From positions 1 through 5,305 of the forward strand of contig SIRV01000155.1 of NCBI GenBank assembly GCA_004366195.1: 5,305 bases of DNA, read 5' to 3'. Under the pieces are notes generated by a model, which saw only the letters and a list, made by a program, of their open reading frames with translations, was not told the origin of the DNA and searched no databases. This document shows, piece by piece, positions 1 to 5,161 of this stretch. Origin of the DNA: Actinomycetota bacterium. Lineage in GTDB: Bacteria > Actinomycetota > UBA4738 > HRBIN12. The translations under genes were made by a program, and so were the position numbers. The number at the start of each line of letters is the position of its first letter. Position 1 is the stretch's first letter.

Positions 1-883
1 CGAGCGGCGGGTCTACCGGGACGAGGCCGCACCGCACCTCGCCCGGGCCCTCGCCGACCTGGGGGCCGCGCGGGTGGGGTTCGAACGCGAGGGGCTCACC
101 TACGGCGGATGGCGGCGGCTGGCCGAGGCGGCCGCCGGGATCGAGCTCGTTCCGACCGAGCCCCTCGTCGAGCGGCTGCGCGCGGTGAAGGACCCCGAGG
201 AGCGCGAGCGGATCGCCCGCGCCCAGGCGGCGGCCGATGAGGCGTTCGAGCGCGTGGTCCTGTCCGGCCTGCGGGAGGGGGTCACCGAGCGCGAGCTCGC
301 CCTGGAGCTCGAGGTCGCGATGCGCCGGGCGGGCGCGGAGGATCGGGGCTTCGAGACGATCGCGGCGTTCGGGGAGCACGCCGCCGAGCCCCACCACGAC
401 CCGTGCGACCGGCCGCTCCGCCCCGGCGACGTGGTGAAGGTGGACTTCGGCGCGGCGGTGGACGGCTACCGCTCTGACATGACGCGGACGGTGGCCTTCG
501 GGGAGCCCCCCGCCCGCCTCCGGGAGATCCACGGGCTGGTGCTCGCCGCCCAGACCGCGGGGATCGCCGCCGCCCGCCCCGGCGCGAGGCTCCGCGAGGT
601 GGACGCGGCGGCGCGCTCGGTGATCGAGACGGCGGGGCTCGGGGAGGCCTTCCCCCACGGGCTCGGCCACGGGGTGGGGCTCGAGATCCACGAGGTGCCC
701 TTCCTGCGCCGGGAGGCGCCGGCGGACGAGGTGCTCCCGGAGGGCGCGATCGTGACCGTCGAGCCCGGCGTCTACCTGCCGGGCCTCGGCGGCGTGCGCA
801 TCGAGGACATGGTCCTCGTCACGCCAGAGGGGCCGGCCGTGCTCGGCCGCGCGCCGCGCGAGCTCCTCGTCCTCGGCCCGTGA
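1..883 (+). CDS. pepQ: M24 family Xaa-Pro peptidase (PepQ/aminopeptidase P-like), 5' end cut off by window
   Basis: The reading frame is open from base 2 to the TGA at 881-883, giving 293 visible residues; family members run about 350-370, so most of the missing part is N-terminal creatinase-like domain. The C-terminal pita-bread domain is complete. All five metal ligands expected for a dinuclear M24 enzyme are visible: Asp in KVDFG (codon 443), Asp in SDMTRT (476), His in GLGHGVGLEIHE (668), Glu in VTVEPGVY (761) and Glu in GVRIEDM (803). The substrate-site histidines are seen in PHHDP. Such enzymes cleave next to proline in short peptides in the cytoplasm. The gene sits just upstream of efp, as pepQ does in mycobacteria and yqhT in Bacillus. 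Whether it is a dipeptidase (prolidase) or an aminopeptidase P cannot be decided from sequence. A GTG at 74 is internal and should not be taken as the start. Confidence 0.93.
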   Translation, partial: ERRVYRDEAAPHLARALADLGAARVGFEREGLTYGGWRRLAEAAAGIELVPTEPLVERLRAVKDPEERERIARAQAAADEAFERVVLSGLREGVTERELALELEVAMRRAGAEDRGFETIAAFGEHAAEPHHDPCDRPLRPGDVVKVDFGAAVDGYRSDMTRTVAFGEPPARLREIHGLVLAAQTAGIAAARPGARLREVDAAARSVIETAGLGEAFPHGLGHGVGLEIHEVPFLRREAPADEVLPEGAIVTVEPGVYLPGLGGVRIEDMVLVTPEGPAVLGRAPRELLVLGP

Positions 884-908
884 TGCCCGGCGGCGGCGGC
901 CCTATGCT
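880..908 (+). promoter_or_regulatory. weak candidate promoter for efp-nusB
   Basis: The 58-base gap between pepQ and efp has a TATGCT hexamer at 903-908 that fits the actinobacterial TAnnnT -10 pattern. A poor -35 (GTGATG, 880-885, 3 of 6 matches, overlapping the pepQ stop) lies 17 bases upstream. Transcription would begin near 915, leaving a 5' leader of under 30 bases. It is equally possible that efp is simply read through from pepQ. The call rests on one hexamer that stands out in very GC-rich DNA. Confidence 0.3.
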
Positions 909-927
909 TCCTGCGCCGATGCGACCC

Positions 928-933
928 GAGGAG
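928..933 (+). promoter_or_regulatory. ribosome binding site of efp
   Basis: GAGGAG lies 8 bases before the ATG at 942. A second in-frame ATG at 948 would be 14 bases away, so this site decides for the first ATG. Confidence 0.8.
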
Positions 934-941
934 ACCGTCCG

Positions 942-1511
942 ATGAGCATGACCGTGTCCACGAACGATCTGAAGAACGGGATGACGCTGGACCTCGACGG
1001 GACCCTGTTCCAGGTGATCGAGTTCCAGCACGTGAAGCCGGGCAAGGGCGGCGCCTTCGTCCGCACCAAGCTGCGGAACGTGAGGACCGGCGCCGTGATC
1101 GAGCGGACCTTCAACGCCGACGTGAAGGTCGGCCTCGCGATCGTCGAGCGCAAGGAGATGCAGTACCTGTACCGGGACGGCGACAACCTGGTGTTCATGG
1201 ACCTCGAGAGCTACGAGCAGATCCCGGTGCCCGTGGAGGTGGCGGGCGGGGCCGAGCGCTTCCTCGCCGAGGGCCAGACGGCGACCGTCGCCATGCACCA
1301 AGGGAACCCGATCGCGGTGGAGCTGCCCGCCTCCATGGTCCTCACGGTGACCGAGACCCAGCCGGCGGTGAAGGGCGACACGCGCACGACGGCGATGAAG
1401 CCGGCGGTCCTCGAGACGGGGCTCCGGATCCAGGTGCCGCTCTTCGTCGAGCCGGGGGAGCGGGTCAAGGTCGACACCCGCACCGGCGAGTACATCGAGC
1501 GGGTGAAGTAG
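942..1511 (+). CDS. efp: translation elongation factor P
   Basis: This 189-residue protein has the normal EF-P length and three-domain layout. EF-P binds ribosomes stalled on polyproline stretches and stimulates peptide bond formation. The N-terminal KOW-like domain carries the tip loop HVKPGKGGAF, with Lys35 at the position of E. coli Lys34, the residue that reaches the peptidyl-transferase centre. Two OB-fold domains follow. The C-terminal family signature is intact (residues about 159-178, ending VPLFVEPG, then KVDTRTGEYIER). The loop reads PGKGG, not the PGKGP described for actinobacterial EF-P that works with an unmodified lysine; it resembles the Bacillus type (PGKGA). No lysine-modifying enzyme gene is in the window. 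The start at 942 is supported by GAGGAG 8 bases upstream. nusB follows after two bases, so the two are surely co-transcribed. Confidence 0.98.
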   Translation: MSMTVSTNDLKNGMTLDLDGTLFQVIEFQHVKPGKGGAFVRTKLRNVRTGAVIERTFNADVKVGLAIVERKEMQYLYRDGDNLVFMDLESYEQIPVPVEVAGGAERFLAEGQTATVAMHQGNPIAVELPASMVLTVTETQPAVKGDTRTTAMKPAVLETGLRIQVPLFVEPGERVKVDTRTGEYIERVK

Positions 1512-1513
1512 CC

Positions 1514-1921
1514 GTGGCCGGGCGCCGACGCGCCAGGCGCCAGGCGATCGAGATCCTCTACCAGGCCGACGTCCTCGGCGAGCACCCGCTCGAGGCGCTC
1601 GAGGGTTGGGAGGAAGCCGGGCGCGAGGTCGCGCCGTTCGCGCGCGAACTGGTGGCGGGGGTGGCCGAGCACCTCGAGGAGCTCGACCGGCTCATCCAGG
1701 CCCACGCCGAGGGGTGGTCGATCGGCCGCATGCCGTCGCTCGACCGGACGATCCTGCGGGTGGGCTGCTACGAGCTCGTGTACCGGCCGGACGTGCCGTC
1801 GGCCGCCGCCATCGACGAGGCGGTCGAGGCGGCGAAGGAGCTCTCCACCGAGGACTCGGGGCGGTTCGTGAACGGCGTGCTCGGGGCGATCGCTCGCGAG
1901 CGAGCGGGGCAGGGGGGCTAG
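1514..1921 (+). CDS. nusB: transcription antitermination factor NusB
   Basis: This 135-residue all-helical RNA-binding protein fits the family length of about 130-160. NusB pairs with NusE (ribosomal protein S10), binds boxA RNA and keeps RNA polymerase elongating through rRNA operons. The N-terminus is arginine-rich (GRRRARRQAIEILYQAD), as expected for the RNA-binding helix. The C-terminal half has the family core: SLDRTILRVGCYEL (residues about 75-88), AIDEAVEAAKEL (99-110) and RFVNGVLGAI (117-126). The start is a GTG two bases after the efp stop with only a weak Shine-Dalgarno, so translation probably depends on ribosomes finishing efp. The TAG stop overlaps the stop of the convergent tatA by four bases. 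In Streptomyces the next gene is bldD; here it is an inverted tatA. Confidence 0.96.
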   Translation: MAGRRRARRQAIEILYQADVLGEHPLEALEGWEEAGREVAPFARELVAGVAEHLEELDRLIQAHAEGWSIGRMPSLDRTILRVGCYELVYRPDVPSAAAIDEAVEAAKELSTEDSGRFVNGVLGAIARERAGQGG

Positions 1922-1929
1922 GAGCCCTC
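1913..1929 (+). terminator. small hairpin over the convergent nusB/tatA stop codons
   Basis: GGGCT (1915-1919) pairs with AGCCC (1923-1927) around a 3-base loop. One G-U and one G-C pair extend the stem to seven on the + strand. It contains both stop codons. There is no U-tract on either side, so if it ends transcription it would do so weakly or with Rho. It is the only hairpin at the point where the two opposing transcripts must end, together with a 14-base perfect palindrome at 1890-1903. Confidence 0.25.
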
Positions 1930-2175
1930 GCCGCCCTGCGTCGGCGCGCCCTCGGGCCGATCCGCGCCCTCGCCGCTCGCCTGGGCCGGCGGCTGGGCGG
2001 CCGGGGGCTGCGCCGGCGGCGTCTCACCGAGCTCCTGCTGCCCCTCGCGCAGGCCCTTCTTGAACTCGCTCTGCGCACGGCCGAGCGACCGGGCCATCTC
2101 GGGGATCTTCTTCGCGCCGAAGATCACCACGAGGGCGACGATCGCGACGACGAGCCACTCACTGGGTCCTGGCAT
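1918..2175 (-). CDS. tatA: twin-arginine translocase subunit TatA
   Basis: This 85-residue protein has TatA architecture. A very short outside N-terminus with polar Glu6 leads into a membrane helix (about residues 7-19). The FG hinge (Phe19-Gly20) follows, then the amphipathic helix starting AKKIPEMARSLGRAQSEFKKG and a loose Pro/Gln/Ala-rich tail from about residue 51. TatA oligomers form the pore-forming component that moves folded proteins with twin-arginine signals across the cytoplasmic membrane, working with TatC. The FG hinge rather than a GP hinge favours TatA over TatB. The ATG at 2173-2175 has GGAAGG seven bases upstream. It lies alone and inverted between nusB and the pyr operon, with no tatC nearby, so it may be one of several TatA paralogues or the sole copy separated from tatC. 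Base composition matches its neighbours; I see no sign of recent transfer. Confidence 0.93.
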   Translation of the reverse strand: MPGPSEWLVVAIVALVVIFGAKKIPEMARSLGRAQSEFKKGLREGQQELGETPPAQPPAAQPPAQASGEGADRPEGAPTQGGEGS

Positions 2176-2182
2176 GTGACCA

Positions 2183-2216
2183 CCTTCCGCTCGAGGATCC
2201 GACCCACCTCAGTCTA
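2183..2216 (-). promoter_or_regulatory. candidate -10 box and ribosome binding site of tatA
   Basis: Read on the - strand, GGAAGG (2188 to 2183) is a good Shine-Dalgarno seven bases before the tatA ATG. TAGACT (2216 to 2211) matches the TAnnnT -10 pattern and would start an RNA of about 28 leader bases. No convincing -35 is seen. The ribosome site is firm; the promoter is tentative. Confidence 0.4.
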
Positions 2217-2226
2217 GGGCACCGGC

Positions 2227-2255
2227 GTGCCGGGCGGCCCGTCCGGCGGTATCCT
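2227..2255 (+). promoter_or_regulatory. candidate promoter of the pyr operon
   Basis: TATCCT (2250-2255) is a plausible -10 in otherwise very GC-rich DNA. GTGCCG (2227-2232, 3 of 6 matches) lies 17 bases upstream as a weak -35. Transcription would start near 2262, about ten bases before the PyrR-binding loop. A PyrR site in the initially transcribed region is what is described for mycobacterial pyr operons, which supports this placement. Confidence 0.5.
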
Positions 2256-2272
2256 TGGCGCCGAGGAACTTC

Positions 2273-2308
2273 CCCTTTAAGTCCGGTCCGGTGAGGCCGG
2301 GAAGGGAG
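2273..2308 (+). promoter_or_regulatory. PyrR-binding RNA stem-loop that covers a Shine-Dalgarno sequence
   Basis: The RNA carries the conserved PyrR recognition pattern: a CCCUU...AAGGG lower stem (2273-2277 with 2302-2306), a UUUAAGU purine-containing internal bulge, an upper stem CCGG/CCGG (2283-2286 with 2297-2300), bulged U2287, CC/GG, and a GGUGA apical loop. The core GUCCGGUGAGGC closely matches the Bacillus and mycobacterial sites. No terminator/antiterminator pair of the Bacillus type overlaps it. Instead AAGGGAG (2302-2308), a Shine-Dalgarno seven bases before the ATG at 2316, forms the 3' arm of the lower stem. In Mycobacterium smegmatis PyrR with uridine nucleotides represses translation by blocking the first ribosome-binding site of the operon, and the same is inferred here. 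PyrR itself is encoded just downstream, so the loop is autoregulatory. Confidence 0.92.
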
Positions 2309-2315
2309 CGTGAGG

Positions 2316-2387
2316 ATGAGCAGCACCGATCGCGCCCAGCCGCGCACGCGGCCGGGCGTTCGTTGCATCCGGGGGCGGGCGGGGTGA
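2316..2387 (+). CDS. 23-codon leader ORF, stop overlapping the pyrR start
   Basis: ATG at 2316 opens a 23-residue ORF (begins MSSTDRAQPRTRPG) that ends with TGA at 2385-2387. It has the best Shine-Dalgarno of the leader, AAGGGAG at 2302-2308, spaced seven bases, which is also the 3' arm of the PyrR-binding stem. Its stop overlaps the pyrR GTG as GTGA, the same stop-start form as the pyrR-pyrB and pyrC-carA junctions. Its frame differs from pyrR, so it is not an N-terminal extension. The likely role is to load ribosomes under PyrR control and pass them to pyrR, which has no good Shine-Dalgarno of its own. Six of 23 residues are arginine, but this is common for any frame in DNA this GC-rich. 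I recognise no homologue; existence as a translated peptide is inferred from signals only. Confidence 0.5.
   Translation: MSSTDRAQPRTRPGVRCIRGRAG
2332..2359 (+). other. strong GC hairpin inside the pyr leader ORF
   Basis: CGCCC (2333-2337) pairs with GGGCG (2354-2358), and GCCGC (2339-2343) with GCGGC (2348-2352). The two blocks are separated by a single A-C mismatch and closed by a GCAC loop; a G-U pair can be added at the base. The hairpin is followed by GTTCGTTGC, which is only modestly U-rich. It lies wholly inside the leader ORF, so a translating ribosome would melt it. It could act as an attenuator, a pause site or merely an RNA fold that keeps the pyrR start closed. Confidence 0.4.
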
Positions 2388-2941
2388 GCGCCACCCGGAT
2401 CTTGGACGAGGACGAGATCCGGCGGGCCGTCACCCGGATCGCCCACGAGATCGTGGAGCGGAACCACGGCGCCGAGGACGTCGTGCTGGTCGGCATCGCC
2501 AACCGCGGGGACGATCTGGCCCGGCGCCTGGCGCGCGAGATCGAGCGGATCGAGGGGCAGGCGCCGCCGGTCGGCGTCCTCGACATCACCTTCTACCGCG
2601 ACGACATCGGGATGCGGGCCGAGGCGCCGGAGGTGCACGAGACCCGGATCGACGTCGACATCACCGGCCGGGTCGTGGTCCTCGTGGACGACGTGCTCTA
2701 CACCGGTCGGACGATCCGCGCGGCGATGGACGCCCTGGTCGACCTCGGCCGCCCGCGGGCGATCCAGCTGGCCGTGCTCGTGGACCGGGGGCACCGCGAG
2801 CTCCCGATCCGCGCCGACTCGGTCGGGAAGAACGTGCCGACGCGCAGGGACGAGGTCGTCCGCGTGTGTTTGCGCGAGCTCGACGGCGAGGACGCGGTGT
2901 ACGTGGAGGAACCGGCGGGGGAACCGGGGGGATCGGCATGA
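2384..2941 (+). CDS. pyrR: bifunctional pyr operon regulator PyrR / uracil phosphoribosyltransferase
   Basis: This 185-residue protein aligns end to end, by recollection, with B. subtilis PyrR (181 aa): ILDEDEIRRAVTRIAHE near the N-terminus, the PRPP-binding motif VVLVDDVLYTGRTIRA (residues about 98-112), and QLAVLVDRGHRELPIRAD followed by VGKNVPT. Thr17, Arg18 and His21 match N-terminal residues implicated in RNA binding. PyrR binds pyr mRNA when UMP/UTP is abundant and usually also makes UMP from uracil and PRPP. The GTG at 2384 is chosen because it gives the family N-terminus and overlaps the leader ORF stop. Longer in-frame starts (TTG 2255, GTG 2291, TTG 2363) would begin in the promoter or PyrR loop, or lack a ribosome site. 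One small oddity is GIANRG where relatives have G-x-x-TRG (the pyrophosphate loop). It overlaps pyrB by ATGA. Confidence 0.97.
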   Translation: MSATRILDEDEIRRAVTRIAHEIVERNHGAEDVVLVGIANRGDDLARRLAREIERIEGQAPPVGVLDITFYRDDIGMRAEAPEVHETRIDVDITGRVVVLVDDVLYTGRTIRAAMDALVDLGRPRAIQLAVLVDRGHRELPIRADSVGKNVPTRRDEVVRVCLRELDGEDAVYVEEPAGEPGGSA

Positions 2942-3873
2942 ACAAGCACCTGCTCTCCATCAACGACCTGACGGCCGAGGACGTCCTGCGGATCCTCGAC
3001 ACCGCCGAGTCCTTCCGGGAGGTCGGCACGCGCGTCATCAAGAAGGTGCCGGCGCTCCGCGGCCGCACCGTCGTGAACCTCTTCTACGAGAACTCGACGC
3101 GGACGCGGATCAGCTTCGAGCTCGCGGCCAAGCGGCTCTCGGCCGACGTCATCAACTTCACCACGAGCGGCACCTCGGTCGCCAAGGGGGAGAGCCTGAA
3201 GGACACGGCCCTTACCCTCCAGGCCATGGGCGCCGACGCCATCGTGATCCGCCACGCCTCGAGCGGGGCGCCCCTCACCCTCACCCGGTGGGTGCGGGGC
3301 AGCGTCCTGAACGCCGGTGACGGCACCCACGAGCACCCGACCCAGGCGCTCCTCGACCTGTACACGATGCGCGACCGGCTCGGACGGCTGGAGGGCCTGC
3401 GCGTCGCGATCGTGGGAGACGTGCTGCACTCGCGCGTCGCCCGGTCGCTCTCCTTCGGCCTGGTGAAGATGGGCGCCGAGGTCACGCTGGTCGGGCCGCC
3501 GACGCTGATCCCGCCGGAGGCCCCGACCTGGGGCGTGGCGGTCTCCTACGACCTGGAGGCGGTCCTGCCCAAGCTCGACGTCTGCTACCTGCTCCGCATC
3601 CAGCGCGAGCGCCAGCGGCAGCGCTTCTTCCCGAGCCTGCGCGAGTACTCGCGGTTGTACGGGCTCACCCGGGAGCGGGTGGGGATGCTGCCCGAGGGCT
3701 GCCTGATCATGCACCCCGGCCCGATGAACCGGGGCGTGGAGATCGAGTCCGACGTGGCCGACCTCCCGCAGGCGGTCATGGAGGAGCAGGTCACGAACGG
3801 CATCGCGATCCGGATGGCCCTGCTCTACCTCTTGCTCGGCGGCAAGGCCGAGGGGGTGGGCGGCGATGCCTGA
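2938..3873 (+). CDS. pyrB: aspartate carbamoyltransferase catalytic subunit
   Basis: This 311-residue enzyme condenses carbamoyl phosphate with aspartate to N-carbamoyl aspartate, the committed step of pyrimidine synthesis. The carbamoyl-phosphate loop FYENSTRTR is at residues 49-57. Ser80 and Lys83 (TSVAKGES) come from the neighbouring subunit's loop. Arg105-His106, HEHPTQALLD (131-140), GDVLHSRVARS (160-170), the aspartate-side Arg220/Gln222 and MHPGPMNRGVEI (258-269) complete the site. No key residue is missing. Length and motifs fit a free catalytic chain; no pyrI regulatory chain follows, so control is expected through PyrR on the mRNA rather than a PyrI subunit. The ATG at 2938 has GGGGGGA five bases upstream and overlaps the pyrR stop as ATGA. 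A longer start at 2866 would add a low-complexity Arg/Gly tail read from pyrR sequence and is rejected. Confidence 0.98.
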   Translation: MNKHLLSINDLTAEDVLRILDTAESFREVGTRVIKKVPALRGRTVVNLFYENSTRTRISFELAAKRLSADVINFTTSGTSVAKGESLKDTALTLQAMGADAIVIRHASSGAPLTLTRWVRGSVLNAGDGTHEHPTQALLDLYTMRDRLGRLEGLRVAIVGDVLHSRVARSLSFGLVKMGAEVTLVGPPTLIPPEAPTWGVAVSYDLEAVLPKLDVCYLLRIQRERQRQRFFPSLREYSRLYGLTRERVGMLPEGCLIMHPGPMNRGVEIESDVADLPQAVMEEQVTNGIAIRMALLYLLLGGKAEGVGGDA

Positions 3874-5161
3874 GGCGATCCTGCTCCGCGGCGGCCGGGT
3901 CGTGGACCCCGCCGCCGGTCGGGACGAGGTGGCCGACGTGGGGGTGGCCGAGGGGCGGATCGTGCCGCCGGACGCCCTCCCGGCGGGCGCCCTCGAGCTG
4001 GACTGCTCGGGTCTCGTGATCGCGCCGGGGCTCGTGGACCCCCACACCCACCTCCGCCAGCCGGGCGGGGAGGACGCCGAGACGGTGGAGACGGGGTGCC
4101 GGGCGGCCGCCCTCGGCGGGTACACGGCGGTGGCGCCGATGGCGAACACCGACCCGGTGGCCGACGACGCCGCCGTGATCAGGGAGGTGATCGATCTCGC
4201 CGCGGCAGCCGGGCTCTGCGACGTCTACCCGGTGGGGGCCGTCACCCGCGGTCTCGCCGGGGAGGACCTGGCCGAGCTCGGCGAGATGGTGGAGGCCGGC
4301 GTCCGCGTCTTCAGCGACGACGGTCGGGTCGTCGCCAACCCCCAGCTGCTCCGCAACGCGCTCACCTACGCCCTCGCCTTCGGCGAGGTGGCCATCGCCG
4401 AGCACTGCGAGGACCCGGCCCTCTCCGAGGGCGGACAGATGCACGAGGGGCAGCACTCGGCGGTGCTCGGCCTCCAGGGCAAGCCCCGGGAGTCCGAGGA
4501 GATCGTGGTCGCCCGCGACCTCGCGCTCGCCCGCCTCACCGGAGGGCGCCTGCACCTGCTCCACCTCTCGTCGGCCGGTTCGGTGGAGATGGTCCGGCGA
4601 GCCAAGGCCGAGGGCCTGCGGGTCACGGCCGAGGTGACCCCCCACCACCTCGTCTTCACCGACGCCGACCTCGTCACGTACGACACGAACCTGAAGGTGA
4701 ACCCGCCGCTGCGGACCGCGGAGGACCGGGCGGCGCTCCGGCGGGGGCTCGCGGACGGCACGATCGACGTGATCGGGACCGACCACGCTCCGCATCCCGT
4801 GGAGCGCAAGGAGGTCGAGTTCGACCAGGCGGCGCCCGGCACGATCGGGCTGGAGACCGCGCTCGCCGCCGTCCTCACCGAGCTCGTCGAGCCGGGCGAG
4901 CTGAGCCTGCTCCGGGCCATCGAGGCCATGTCGACGGCGCCGGCTCGGCTCCTCGGGGCGGCCGACCACGGCGGGCCCATCGAGCCGGGGCGGCCGGCGA
5001 TGCTGGTCGCCTTCGACCCGGCGGCAACGTGGGTCGTGGAACCCCCCTTCGCCTCGCGCAGCCGCAACTCGGCGTTCATCGGTCGGACGCTGCGCGGCCG
5101 CGTCGTCCACACGATCTACCGGGGCGAGCTGGTGGTCGCCGACGGGAAGGCGGAGCGGTGA
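3866..5161 (+). CDS. pyrC: dihydroorotase, class I
   Basis: This 431-residue amidohydrolase closes carbamoyl aspartate to dihydroorotate. Metal and catalytic residues visible are His60 and His62 in DPHTHLRQPG, Asp151 in VFSDDG (the Asp bridge typical of class I, in place of carboxylated lysine), His180 in EHCEDP, His233 in HLLHLSSAGS, and the catalytic Asp306 in GTDHAPH. Substrate residues Arg64 and Asn94 (MANTDP) and KVNPPLR (277-283) are present. MANT rather than MPNT is, from memory, also the form in Streptomyces and Mycobacterium; LRQPG in place of the common LREPG is a minor change. The C-terminal SRSRNSAFIGRTLRG-type segment is intact. The ATG at 3866 lies eight bases inside the end of pyrB, with AGGGGG nine bases upstream. 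It overlaps carA by GTGA. No fusion or truncation is seen. Confidence 0.98.
   Translation: MPEAILLRGGRVVDPAAGRDEVADVGVAEGRIVPPDALPAGALELDCSGLVIAPGLVDPHTHLRQPGGEDAETVETGCRAAALGGYTAVAPMANTDPVADDAAVIREVIDLAAAAGLCDVYPVGAVTRGLAGEDLAELGEMVEAGVRVFSDDGRVVANPQLLRNALTYALAFGEVAIAEHCEDPALSEGGQMHEGQHSAVLGLQGKPRESEEIVVARDLALARLTGGRLHLLHLSSAGSVEMVRRAKAEGLRVTAEVTPHHLVFTDADLVTYDTNLKVNPPLRTAEDRAALRRGLADGTIDVIGTDHAPHPVERKEVEFDQAAPGTIGLETALAAVLTELVEPGELSLLRAIEAMSTAPARLLGAADHGGPIEPGRPAMLVAFDPAATWVVEPPFASRSRNSAFIGRTLRGRVVHTIYRGELVVADGKAER

Noticed and set aside
948..950. Second ATG of efp as the true start
   Set aside because: The Shine-Dalgarno GAGGAG is 8 bases from ATG 942 and 14 from ATG 948.
819..1705. Minus-strand ORFs opposite pepQ, efp and nusB
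   Set aside because: Shadow frames of conserved plus-strand genes with no motif or ribosome site.
1606..2217. Plus-strand ORF overlapping nusB and antisense to tatA (203 residues)
   Set aside because: Arg/Gly-rich shadow frame; nusB and tatA explain the same bases with clear family motifs.
2255..2383. Longer pyrR starting at TTG 2255 (228 residues)
   Set aside because: The start would overlap the -10 box and the extra 43 residues would be translated from the PyrR-binding loop and leader hairpin; the family N-terminus begins right after GTG 2384.
2866..2937. Longer pyrB starting at 2866 (335 residues)
   Set aside because: The extra 24 residues are low-complexity Arg/Gly read out of frame from pyrR; MNKHLLSIND at 2938 is a typical PyrB N-terminus with a Shine-Dalgarno and an ATGA overlap.
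2698..5110. Long minus-strand ORFs opposite pyrB and pyrC (483 and 439 residues)
   Set aside because: They are antisense frames kept open by high GC content, rich in His/Arg/Gly/Asp-type mirror composition, with no recognisable domain, and lie opposite fully conserved enzymes.
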